Positions 1 through 10,542 of a stretch of 42,466 nt of DNA are shown here, one piece after another. The stretch covers positions 1-42,466 of the forward strand of contig NXFV01000328.1 in assembly GCA_002803225.1 (NCBI GenBank). Direction: 5' to 3'. Both the position numbers and the translations under genes were made by a program. The stretch's first letter is position 1; every line of letters starts with the position of its first letter. Under the pieces are notes generated by a model. The model saw only the letters and a program-made list of their open reading frames with translations. It was not told the DNA's origin and searched no databases. Source of the DNA: Gamarada debralockiae. Taxonomy: Eukaryota > Ascomycota > Leotiomycetes > Helotiales > Hyphodiscaceae.

Positions 1-330
1 GTGCCTCGCTTAGCTCCAAAATCAGCGGATCACCAGAGCACGGGGCAATGACCCATTTTTAACAACGCTCCTCCTCACCGGAAGTTCTCTAAATATAAGT
101 CTAGGTATATTTTGATGACTTGAATCCTGATGCAGTACTTCTAGATATCTCCAGTGAGACATAATCTCGCGACATCTCCCTCCACAAGTGCAGGGTATTT
201 GTCACGGGACTCACACGGTCCCTCTTTGACTGTAGATAGCCTTATTTCTAGGCCTCTTGCCTCCTTATCTCATATATACATTACATATTTCGCTTACTTT
301 GTATGACAGTATTTTCAGAGACCGAGCACC
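1..330. other. Intergenic, upstream of HET gene
   Basis: No coding sequence is supported here. The stretch is moderately AT-rich and leads to the ATG at 331, which sits in a good fungal start context (ACC before ATGG). It presumably holds the promoter and 5' leader of the HET gene; I see no convincing TATA box or repeat. Confidence 0.5.
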
Positions 331-2399
331 ATGGAAGGCTTTTGCGACATCTGTTCTCCCTCTGGACCTAGTCTCCAGCCCTTCAGATTCTTCGTCGATA
401 ATTCCAATCCAGATTGTCAAAGCTGTAGCATCATTTCAGAAACGCTGCGATTTTTCTATCCACCGTCAGGGCCAAGACAAAAAGTGCTGCTTTATCCCGA
501 AAGTTTGTTGACCGTTGTTCTTATTGTGTGGTTCCGGCCAAGGTTGATTTCCAACGTACAGGTTTCAGGGGAGAGCACGCTTTCCTTGCCCTCTCGGATC
601 CAGATGAAGACGAAGCTCCATCTCGTATTGTTTACTATGTGAGAAGCGAAACCGAATCCAAGATGCTAGGTATGACAGCCGATCTCTGGATCTTGAAGTT
701 CAGGTATTACAGCTAATTCGAAGCAGCACAAGATGTGGGGGGATATTTCAAATCTGTTTATGTCCACAGGGATTTGGATCAAATACCCTCCGGAAAAGCA
801 AGCTTTCAACAAATATTAGCTTGGGATAATGCTTGTCGATCAACTCACCTGAAATGTAATCTCGCCGCGCCCAAGCTCCCAACTAGAGTCATAGATGTTG
901 CACCAACAAACGGGGGCTGCCGGCTCTACGAATCCGAGGGAGAGGACGAGAATTACATGACACTTTCTCATTGCTGGGGAAGCCTAAAGATTCTGACTAC
1001 GACGAAAGAGAATTTGGCACGTCATAAAAAAGCCATCGACTTCGATGCGCTTCCTAAAACATTTCGAGATGCCATCCAGGTAACTCGTCACATGGGAATC
1101 CGTTATATATGGATCGATTCGTTATGCATAGTGCAAGACGATCTCAACGATTGGGCACGAGAATCGTCGAAGATGGCTTTAATCTACAAGAACTCCTATC
1201 TCACTCTCGCAGCAACAGCTGCCAGGGACGGATCGGAAGGGCTGTTTAAACCTCGGGAAGTGGAGACTTGTTCCCTCGAGCTTTCCAACAAATATTTACC
1301 TGACCAATCTGTCACTCTGCTGGCTAGAAGAGGCCGAACACATGATTGCCTTCGCGGTGTGCAAGGAGATCCATGGATGAACAGTGACTCAAAGCCTCTG
1401 ATGACAAGAGCTTGGGTTTATCAGGAGCGATTGTTATCAAGGAGGCTCCTTCACTTCGCCGCCGATGAGATGATCTGGGAATGCCAAAGCGGAACAGATT
1501 GCGAGTGTGGTCTCATGCCCAGCGACGAACCCATCGCAAAAGCTCGAAAAGAACAGGGGATCACCGACGACGGAGGGATGTCCGACAGGTCTATTTTCGA
1601 AATCCTCCACTCTGGTGAACAAAGAGACACAGACGCAGAAACGCAACGTTGGTACCAACTCATCAAAAACTACACATTGCTGAATATAACCAAGGATGAA
1701 GACCGTCTGCCGGCATTCTCTGGAATAGCGAGCTCATTGATCGAGGCCGAGAATTACATGGCAGGCATCCGGAAAGCCCATGCGGTGCGCGATCTTCTTT
1801 GGCTCTCGTTGACTTCAACGAAGCCCCGGAGATCAGAGTCATATCTCGCTCCTTCGTGGTCCTGGGCATCCATCATCGGGGGGTACGGAAACTTCACGAT
1901 CATGTATAATTATCCGGCGATATGGGGCGCACCAGGCACCAGTGTTCTGGTAGAAATCAAAGAAATCTTCACGGTCAAATCCACAAGTGATCCATTTGGC
2001 AGAGTGAAGGCAGGAGAATTGAAGATCACTGGGCGCTGCGTCAGGGCGACTGTCTTGGAGAAAGACGGAGACTGGATTGGGTCGGAGTGGGGCTCGCATC
2101 GACTGCGGATGGAAATTCCTTCACTGCCTGGTAGGGACTTGGGAGGAGAGGTGATCATCGATACGACTGAAGATGCTCGTGGAGTAGTGGGCTCATCTGT
2201 CTCTCTATTGGCAATGCTCGAGACGGAAAGCGCTGTGTATTTTCTTATATTGGTCAAACGGTCTCATTTTTCACGAAAGCTCAGGAGGATTGGCGCAATG
2301 AGAGTGAGTCGTGGCAGCCAAGCTACGGGGAACTTGACGGAGCTCGTTGCTGAGGGTATTTTGGACAAAAGCCGGTCTGCCACGCTGGTTCTTGTCTGA
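331..2399 (+). CDS. HET-domain (heterokaryon incompatibility) protein
   Basis: The proposed model has three exons: 331-502, 562-669 and 733-2399, giving 648 residues in one frame. Intron 2 (670-732) is well supported: donor GTATGA, a CTAAT branch-like site and AAG acceptor. Intron 1 (503-561, donor GTTTGT, acceptor TACAG) is the only joint I found that restores frame, and is less certain. The N-terminus has the Cys-rich start common in this family (CDIC, then CQSC). The HET domain spans about residues 168-262: it opens with YMTLSHCWG, continues with the LPKTFRDAI block and WIDSLCIVQDD, and closes with AATAARDGSEGLF. Family knowledge: HET proteins trigger cell death after non-self recognition, usually paired with a second partner. 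No partner gene lies directly beside it. The C-terminal half is family-typical without a named domain. Confidence 0.88.
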
Positions 2400-2777
2400 T
2401 TTGTAACGCACGTTTAGAAGAAAATCAGTGCAAACTAACACTCCAAAGATCAAACTAAGGAGATTGCATCGCTACACTTCATGGCTATGTGTGTCGAATG
2501 TTCTTCTCATGCTATTCAGAGATGAGCCCAGTACCAGCCAGCCCCCTCTATTTGTATGAGGAACGCCAGCAAATATTTAAGGGTGGGTATGTATGTCCAC
2601 TCCCAATCCAAACGAACTCCAAATCATATCGCCGACCTCATCAACCGTAATTTCGTTTTCATCATGACGTATGGATGCTCCCAACCGTAAACCGATCCCC
2701 TATAAATTTTGCTCAACTCGATGAGGAGCCTATGTCAATCCCGAATGCTCTCTTCCATGTGATCGCTCAGCTCGCAC
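2400..2777. other. Convergent 3' intergenic region
   Basis: This lies between the convergent ends of the HET gene and the serine-rich membrane protein gene. I see no ORF with family resemblance; it presumably carries both 3' UTRs and polyadenylation signals. Confidence 0.5.
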
Positions 2778-4058
2778 TCACGCAACAATACTCCTAGCCA
2801 CAACTTCACTTCCCCACCTAAACTTCCTCAGCGTCCCGGAGCTCCTCGCAACCTCTCTCCCACACGAGCTTCCATCGCCCAGTACGGAGGAACCATTAAG
2901 GCCAGCTAGGGCTTCCTGTCTGCCTACTTCACGCCCAATGACATATCCTGCTCCAAATCCAACCACAGAGACAAGCACTACGACCCCTGCGCTCATAACC
3001 CACGTCAAGAGCGTAGGAGAAATCATGGCTTCGTCCACGAGCTGGACTTTCTTTTTCTTCGCCATTCTCGCTTTCTCGCCCGTTAGCTTTGGCGCAACAG
3101 CTTTCCGCTTGCCCTTGTCGATTTCTTCTTGACTTGAGATACTGGGGCTGCTGCGTGCGCGTGTGCTTGGACTTAGTGGTCTTGACGAATTCGGTGCATT
3201 TGTCGTTCCCATTAACTCGGATTCTGGCACAAAGCGAAGGTTCATGGGTTCGTTGCTTGTGATTGCTTGATTTCCTTGATCTCGTTTTGGCAGGCCACGC
3301 GCGGCTGCTGCGCCGATAGAGAGGAGGGTGGTGAGGGAAGCGCGCAGGGCAGCATCGTGGTCTGCTTGGTTGTGTGATGAGTTTTGGGTTCGGGAGCGGT
3401 TATTGTAGGATGGTCGCGAGGGAACTCCAGGATGATGTGAGGCACGTGGGAAATAAGACCCAGGAATCATGGGTCTTTGAGAGGATGGAGGATGAGAGAA
3501 GGCGTTAGGTTGGGGTGTGAAGGCTGGCTCTGTCCGTCTTCCCAATGCGGTGGCATTCTCATCGTCGTCATCTGAGTCTGACCCAGCATCATAGACTGGC
3601 TGGGGAACTGTAGATAATCGTGTGGGCAATGGAATGTTTTCGTTGGAGCTGCTCATAACGTGGTCCTCCTCGCTCTCACTCTCCTCGTATTCTTCTTGGC
3701 TACTTGTGCTTGTCTGTCTTGTTCCCAAATCAACATGTGATGGTACTCCAGGTTGGACTCTTCTTCGAGCTCGGCGTGTATTGGGGTCATGTTGGACTCG
3801 CAGACCGGTTGTTACGATTTCTTCTCCGATCGAGGACAGGGAGGAAGAGGATGGTTGGGAGGATATCTCAACCCAAGATTCTGAGCGATTAGATTAGCAA
3901 TTATCCCAAAACTCGTATTCCATGAACATACCATCATTCCGTAATCTTTGAGGCACGCCCGCAGAGCGTGCCATGGGCTCTGTATTCCGTGTACTTTGTC
4001 TGCTTTGCGATATATTGTCGCTGTTATGTCGATCGAGGAGGTCGTGTTGAGAAGCCAT
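2778..4058 (-). CDS. Serine-rich single-TM protein of unknown function
   Basis: Two exons are clear: 4058-3932 and 3880-2778, joined across a 51-nt intron (GTATGTTC donor, CTAATC branch region, CTCAG acceptor), giving 409 residues. The N-terminal two thirds are low complexity: Ser/Pro/Arg-rich with acidic runs (EESESEED, then a SDSDDDDE stretch), so probably disordered. A basic KKKK block precedes one hydrophobic segment near residues 335-360 (TLLTWVMSAGVVVLVSVVGF), followed by a Gly-rich GAGYVIGREVGRQE motif and a tail of about 45 residues. That layout suggests a cytosolic disordered region anchored by one C-terminal helix. I do not recognise the family. The 51-nt intron and long open frame make the gene real; only the function is unknown. 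Confidence 0.8.
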
Positions 4059-4293
4059 GCTGAAGAGGCGCGGGGTCGGGCGGTGAGATGCGCGATGTCG
4101 TGTTTTTTGAGTGTATTATTGTATGGGAGATCGCGAGAACGACAGGCGTGATGTATTCGTGGTCCTCCTAAAATCGGAGGTTGATTAGGATATTATGCCA
4201 AGTTAAGTTTGGCAGACCAGACCGCTCCTTCCTACTTCCCTTCTAAGCGCTTTGTCGTCTTTTGATCGTTGTGGAATTCGCAGATCAAGGAAG

Positions 4294-4326
<33 letters not shown>

Positions 4327-5544
4327 GACCTCGGGGCGCAAGCGATCGATCAGCGGGGAAATCTGCGCATTGATAGCGATAGAGTGAAATTTGTTGTGAA
4401 AGAATATGATAACAATAAGTATATTTGAATGAGTGAAGATGGTTTATCTCGTAGTAAAGGTCAGATGTCCCTCGTCGGATTTATCATGATGATGTGGTTA
4501 CACAGCCCCGTGTAAAATCTCACATCACCCTCGTGCCCAGTTCAGCCATTTTCCTCATCACCCCAGGCTAATCGATAGTGACGTGAGTTGCGATAAGCCT
4601 GACGAGTTCTGAGACACAAGTGATCAGAGAATACAGTCACCGAGAGCAGAACGAGACTTTATGATGATTTTTATTCACTTCAAAAGGGCTTTAAGAGCTC
4701 ATATTCCCAACTTTCCTTTGCTTGTTCCCTAGCTGAGATCAAAAAGTCAAGGACTGTTTATTGTAGAGTGGACCAAGACAATTTCAGGGTCTTTTAAGTC
4801 TCGTGTCCTATGTTTCTTAGGGATGATCAAATCAGCTCTTGGATAGTCTCTTCTAGCCGTTCATTGGCGAAACGATGTCTGAGTACAAGTAAATTCTTGC
4901 GTGACCATCCTCCCTTTCGATTCATCCGGATTCGGAAAAATGGATCATGTGCTCTTCATCACGTGGCAAATGCGGTGAGAAATTCTTGGCATTGTCATCT
5001 GCTACGCGATAATAATCTTCCCCCTTCCAGTCTCAATATCGCGATGTCCTCAAGTGCAGGTCGCCGATAACAACTCCAAGTGGGCAGTGCCACGCAATTA
5101 ATTATCTCATTTATTCCATCTCTTGCACCTTCAAGAATGGAACGCCTGAAAGCTCCCCTCCTATCTCTCAATCCCAGTCACCTCCTTCCTCATCAAGTTA
5201 ACCCCTCGTTGATGCGGGGATCCAAGCTCGCGGAAACCAGGGCATCGACATGCAGTACTAGATCACCATGCCGCGGTACCTTGCAAAACGGTTCATGAAC
5301 CCAAGTGCGGTCTCGATGCCGATTGATCAATTGCGTGATATTTGTACCTCCGGATAAAATTTCGTTTATGTGCAAGCTTTATCAGGAAGCTCTTAGCTGC
5401 TCAGATCACAGCACTATGGAGATAGCTCCTATCCAGGTAGCTATGGGCCGGCAAGGTTCGAGTGCACTGAGATAAATGCTTGATTGCCCCTCATTTTCCC
5501 ATTACGATCCCTCTCCGTCTCTTGAGTTTTTCTCGAGCTGCAAG
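4059..5544. other. Long intergenic region with GCTG microsatellite
   Basis: This is the divergent promoter region of the membrane-protein gene (minus) and the sedolisin gene (plus). It has a tetranucleotide run at about 4295-4324. The ORFs at 4810-5070 and 5080-5298 have no family resemblance and no splice partners, so I do not call them genes. Confidence 0.55.
4295..4324. repeat. (GCTG)n microsatellite
   Basis: About seven tandem GCTG units, read directly from the sequence, lie roughly 240 bp upstream of the minus-strand start codon at 4058. Such runs vary by slippage and could serve as a strain marker. Confidence 0.9.
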
Positions 5545-7494
5545 ATGTTGACCTCAGCTTTTTTCACGGGTTTGCTAGTTGGATTCGCGAGCGCGTCTCC
5601 TCTACTTGCTCGCTCGCCATATGCTGTCAAGGAAACCCACCCAGTTCCCAGCCAATGGACTGAAGTCGCTCCAGCTCCTGCAACTCATATGATCCAATTG
5701 CAAATTGGACTCAAGCAAAGCCAATTCGATGAACTTGAACGACATCTGTACGAGGGTATGCTAGAATGCCTCCCCCCACTCTCCAGGGCTTCCCCAAAGT
5801 TTCTTGGTTGACGATTCTAACACTGAATAGTTTCGGACCCATCGCATCACCGCTATGGTCAACATCTCACCGAATCTGAGGTGAATGAGCTCGTCAAACC
5901 CACAGATGAAGCATTGAATCTTGTGCACGAATGGCTCCTTGACAATGGAATCAACAGCGCCGAGCTCGAATACACTCCCGCTAAAGACTGGATCAAGATC
6001 TCTCTTCCCGTCAGCAGCGTTGAGAATCTCCTCGATACCAAGTACTCAGTCTACGAGCATTCAGACGGCGACTACATCGTTCGCACCCCATCATGGTCCC
6101 TCCCACTGCATCTGCACGATCACATCGAAGCCATCCAACCAACCAATTCATTCTTCCGACCCCGTCAACAAGCCAGCACCGTCAAAATGGTTCCCGACAT
6201 GGTCTTCAACAACAAGAAACAATCGCCCAGTCCGACTGGAACAAGCGCGGCTGCAGTCTGCGACACAAATCTCGTCACCCCTCAGTGTCTCCGTACCTTA
6301 TATGGGACCATCGATTACGTGCCCCAAGTACCAGGCAAGAATAAAGTCGGGCTCAACGATTTCCTCGAGGAGTCTAACAACCGGTCTGACGTCCGCCTCT
6401 TCTTAGAGCAATACAGACCAGAAGCAGCAGCCGCAGCATATGAATTCAAAGTCGAGATCATAGCGAACGGGAACAACGAGCAAACGCAAGAGAATGCCAC
6501 CGAACTCGCCGCTGGTAAAGATCTCGAGGGAAACTTGGACGCTGAGACGATTCTCGGCATTGATTGGCCAACTCCTCTCACTGCTTTCACGACAGGAGGG
6601 AGTCCGCCTTTTGTCCCAGATCTCGAAACGCCTACAGACACCAACGAGCCGTACCTCACGTGGTTGAACTATGTGCTGGCACAATCCGATCTACCGCAGG
6701 TTATTTCCACATCTTATGCAGACGACGAGCAAAGCGTGCCCTATTCCTATGCCAAAAGCGTGTGCAACGGCTTCGCGCAACTGGGCGCGCGTGGGATCTC
6801 ATTGTTTTTTGGGAGCGGCGATTATGGTGTAGGATACGAAGGGACTTGCTATTCTAACGATGGGAAGAATACCTCGACTTTCTTGCCTATGTTCCCCACT
6901 TCTTGTCCGTATATCACGAGTGTGGGGGCAACGAAGTTCATCCCTGAGATCGTGGCTACGGACGCGAGTAATGGATTCGTTTCTGGTGGTGGGTTCTCGT
7001 ATTATTTCCCGAGACCCGCATACCAGGACCCCATTGTGCCCGCATACGTCAAGTCTCTCGGCTCGGAGTACAAGGGTCTGTACAATCCGAACGGGAGAGG
7101 ATATCCCGACATTGCAGCACAAGGATACCACTTTGTCACAATATGGAACGGAACGCTTGCCCCACTCGACGGAACCAGTGCCTCGACTCCCACAGCCGCT
7201 GCGGTTATCGCTTTGGTGAATGATGCGTTGATCGCGGCCGGGAAACCACCTCTAGGGTTTTTAAATCCGTGGTTGTATGCTGGTGGGTATAAAGCTTTTA
7301 CGGATGTTACCAATGGCAGTTCTATTGGGTGTGGGACGGAGGGGTTCCCGGCTGTGAAGGGATGGGATGCGGTGACTGGGTTTGGGACGCCCGTAAGTTT
7401 TCCGTTTGGGTTGCATGGAATACTGAACTTATGCTGACCCTTGTGATAGTATTTCCCCAGCATCAAGTCAGAGGTTCTCGGTGGGAATTGGTGA
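5545..7494 (+). CDS. Secreted sedolisin (peptidase family S53, tripeptidyl-peptidase type)
   Basis: Three exons, 5545-5755, 5831-7392 and 7450-7494, give 605 residues, the usual fungal S53 size. I chose the ATG at 5545 because it starts a signal peptide (MLTSAFFTGLLVGFASA); an in-frame ATG at 5476 would add 23 non-signal residues. The activation prodomain fills about residues 30-180 (SDPSHHRYGQHLT motif) and the catalytic domain follows. Catalytic residues are all visible: Glu303 and Asp307 in EGNLD, Asp368 in SYADDE and Ser520 in GTSAS. The calcium site near the C-terminus begins at DVTNGS (about residue 562). The last exon encodes only YFPSIKSEVLGGNW, matching the conserved C-terminal strand. 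Expected role: an extracellular acid peptidase releasing short peptides during saprotrophic or pathogenic growth. Everything needed for activity appears intact. Confidence 0.95.
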
Positions 7495-7654
7495 TTTGCT
7501 GTGGCTTTGGTCCTCAAATATCAGCATTTAATGAGATAATCAACATATGGAACACACTGCCTCCCAACTCCCAACTTCAAGTGATTCGAGAATAATGACA
7601 CCGGCCCATTTTCCTAGTGTCCCATTTTCTTTTCGGTAATCAATTATTCAATTT

Positions 7655-8272
7655 TCAATGGGAATGCTGATCTGCCTGATGTTTCAACAGATCCTTCCTC
7701 CTGAAAAAGCCCTTTCAGCAGACAACCATTCTCAGTGCAACGGAATGGACTCTCATCGTATACTTCACGCATGTGCTCAGTGAATTCCGCTCGGTACGAA
7801 ATGGACTTCCCATCCCTTTATCTCCATCATAGTGCTGGTTCCGATGGTACGAACAATCTGCATGAGAGCAGGTAGGCAGCTTCCGTCTTTTTCCTTCTCT
7901 CGGGTTTATGGTATGACTAGTACCACCGTCGTCGGACGAATTCCCATCGTTACGGCTGTGATGGGTGCCTCTGAGGTGCTGCGTTAGGTGATCGAGTCGG
8001 TGGAAGGCGTGCTTGCCGCGGTATTTCTTACAGAGAGGACAGGGATGCAATGAGGTTGTCTGAAAGCCTTCGATATGTCGCTGAAGAACGTCAAGGCGAT
8101 AGAAGACCTTTCCGCAGGTACAGACGTATGGACTGTGACCGCTTTTTGCTGCGTGCTTGGAGAGCGCAGTCTGCGAGGTAAAACTGTCCAAGGCAATCTT
8201 GACAGCTATGATTATATAAATCAGACTGAGGTCAGCAGAAATTCGACTATTTTCAGCAGAGAAGAAAAGCAT
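7655..8272 (-). pseudogene. Decayed C2H2 zinc-finger protein
   Basis: A clear zinc-finger block reads TALSKHAAKSGHSPYVC, then CGKVFYRLDVLQRHI, CPLCKK and RLDHLTQHLRGTHH, matching small fungal C2H2 proteins. The exon probably starts at 8170 after a TCGCAG acceptor; the 5' exon was not found. After about 7850 the family-like reading jumps frame twice. The stretch EFTEHMREVYDESPFRC lies in one other frame (about 7800-7735), and GFFRRKDLLKHQADQHSH in the third, ending with TGA at 7657-7655. No intron fits these shifts, so I call it a pseudogene with at least two indels. It lies convergent with the sedolisin gene. Alternative: unusual splicing, judged unlikely. Confidence 0.7.
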
Positions 8273-8828
8273 GTGCGATGCTTCGCATAACCATTTACAG
8301 AGCTGCCAAAACGTGTGGCTGATTTCTGATGCGAACTTCGCAAAAGGGCGGAAGAAGTTGATGGGCCAACAGGAATCGACAAATGGCGCTCAAGGACAAA
8401 TGAAACTAGAGGCATCGGATGCTGGTAAGTCGTCTTCGCAGCATTGGTTTCTTACATGCGAGCGTGAATAAATACATGTAAAAAAGACGAGTAAAATTAA
8501 TCCTGCATTCCCGCGCTCTTGCTAGCTATTTTCGATGGACCGAAGCAATGGAGAGTTTCAGGAAAGTACTATCTTATTTCTTTTGTTTGTTTCCCAACTT
8601 CACATGGAACTTCAAATAAAAAAAGTTGATGCATTGAATAATGGAGAACGGATGATATGAGGCCAAATGAGTCCACCAGTCAGTATCCCAACTACCATAT
8701 TTTGTAACAGCTCATAAATGAAAGGAATTTCGAGGAGCAAAGTCTTGTCCTATAAGAAGGAGCGACGAGCAACGAACTTTTACCCCAGAGCCAGATTTAG
8801 AACATGTGAAGTGAAAGAGCCATTTTTA
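8273..8828. other. Intergenic region between zinc-finger relic and rhamnogalacturonase
   Basis: It contains the unlocated 5' end of the zinc-finger relic and the 3' flank of the rhamnogalacturonase gene. ORFs on both strands overlap each other and show no domain. I see no repeat. Confidence 0.4.
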
Positions 8829-10542
8829 CTATGGGTAGGCTCTTGCAGTCGCCGGAGTAGCACCTGGAAAGAAAGTCGTTGGAATTGTGGGAATCGGAAT
8901 GCTAGTAGTGAGCCCGAAACCGCTGGCCAGGTCGTTCGGCATCTTGGCAGCAGAATAACCAGATCTAGAACAAAACAGATCATTAGTTGATGGTCCATTT
9001 TACGGTTAAGAGAGGAGTGATAAACGCAGGGATGAGACTTACGGTGCGGCAGTAACGGTGACGGTGCTGACGGCAAAGCTCGTGTGCGCAGTGCCACCTC
9101 TCAAGCAGCCGCCTGATCCCCATGCACTCTCGCACTTATAGTATTCATAGCTTCCACTGTCTGTCCACATAGCAAAGTCTTCAATAGTGATACCATCGCA
9201 GGGATTGCCGTCAGGACAAATGACGTTAATGGGGCCTCTCGTTGCTCCCGCAGCACAAGTTCCTTTCCAGTTATTGAAAGTAAGCTCAGTGAACAGCACT
9301 CCCTCTCCTGCAGCCGCTGTTGCGTCTGTCCAGTATCCGTTGATATCGAGAGAATATGCATTGCTATGTCCAATGAAGTTCTCGAAAGTACAAGTTGTGA
9401 CGGTCCCGGATCCACCGTTGGACTTGATCATGAACATTTGGTTTGACTGCCATGTATAAATGTTGCTGTATGTGATCTTAGAGATGTCGGTATCAGCCCC
9501 CAAAGACCCAATAGCACAGCCTCCGCTCCAGTTACAGTAGATGTTCTCAATGAGCATATGATTGCTGGGATTCTGGTTGATGTTAGAAGGAAATCGGACT
9601 TGATTGAGAATCGACTTGCCTTGACCGTGACGCACTCATCCTTATTGGTTACTTCGACATCGTGAATGTGCATATTGAAGCCCCAAACGTCGATACCGTC
9701 CAAGCCGCCTTCATTACCGCCACGGATGATGAGATTATAGACTTCACCACTTTGCACTGTGTCGAGGACCAAGTGGAATGCGGGGGCTGATAGCACTATT
9801 AGCAAGGACGAAAGGCAAGAGGCTTGGGCTACTTGCAGTCTACGAGAGCAATGTCATGGATGGAGAAGTTGATGACATTGATGAGTCGCATGAGGCGGGG
9901 TCTTGACAGGATGTTAGATCTGTAGGAACTTGGGCTTGGAATCATACCCGTATGTCCCTTGTTCATGGAATTGATATCCATAGCCTTGCATGGCACCGCT
10001 TGATCGACTGCTGTAGAGTTCAAAATCCGTAGAGTTCTCAACTACAAAGAGATCAGCGATATCCGCTCAAGATATACAACACAACCCACTAATGATCATG
10101 TGGCCACCCGCGGTGCTATATGATGAAGTTAGCCAAAGACAGGAATGATGCGCTGCAACCACAGTACCCGGTTCGGTAGATTACGCCCTCCATGTTGATT
10201 CCCCAAGCATTTCCGCCACTGAGTGTAACCCAGGTTGCCATAGCATAGTTCCCCAATGGGATGTTGACTTCAAAGTGTTAGACGGCTTCGACCTTCAAAA
10301 CACTAGTCGTATCACTCACCAATTCCACCATCAATACAAGCATTGAAGGCAGCCAATAGTGGAGGCCCTAGATCTGTGGAGAGGTCCGCCACCGCACCAT
10401 ACTTGGTCACATCACATACTTTCACTGCCCATTTTGCATCTGATGTAGTGAGAGGACCAATGCTGTATCCCGAGGCAAGTTGGGCAGATGCAATTGAGGG
10501 AAAGGAAAGGGTGGCGAAGAGTGCAATTGGCTCGAAAAGCAT
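8829..10542 (-). CDS. Secreted rhamnogalacturonan hydrolase (GH28)
   Basis: Eight exons join into 452 residues without a stop: 10542-10320, 10267-10168, 10115-10090, 10041-9948, 9919-9837, 9786-9620, 9572-9043 and 8964-8829. The protein starts with a signal peptide ([20 protein letters not shown]). Family blocks appear in order: ITKYGA-like [59 protein letters not shown] and [11 protein letters not shown]. The GLDGID/NKDECV/GGCAIGS set marks the endo-rhamnogalacturonase branch of GH28 rather than polygalacturonase. Family knowledge: it cleaves the alternating galacturonic acid-rhamnose backbone of pectic hairy regions outside the cell. Introns 5 and 6 use GC donors (see findings); exon 3 is only 26 nt. 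The Pro/Thr-rich C-terminal tail is encoded by the last exon. Confidence 0.93.

Noticed and set aside
5476..5544. Upstream in-frame ATG for the sedolisin
   Set aside because: It would place 23 polar residues before an otherwise perfect signal peptide; the ATG at 5545 is the natural start.
7002..7517. 171-codon minus-strand ORF inside the sedolisin gene
   Set aside because: It is antisense to a clearly conserved coding exon and has no domain of its own.
9831..9840. GT donor GTAGCC instead of the GC donor in intron 5 of the rhamnogalacturonase
   Set aside because: It shifts the phase and destroys the VDSPAFH block; the GC donor GCAAGT restores it.
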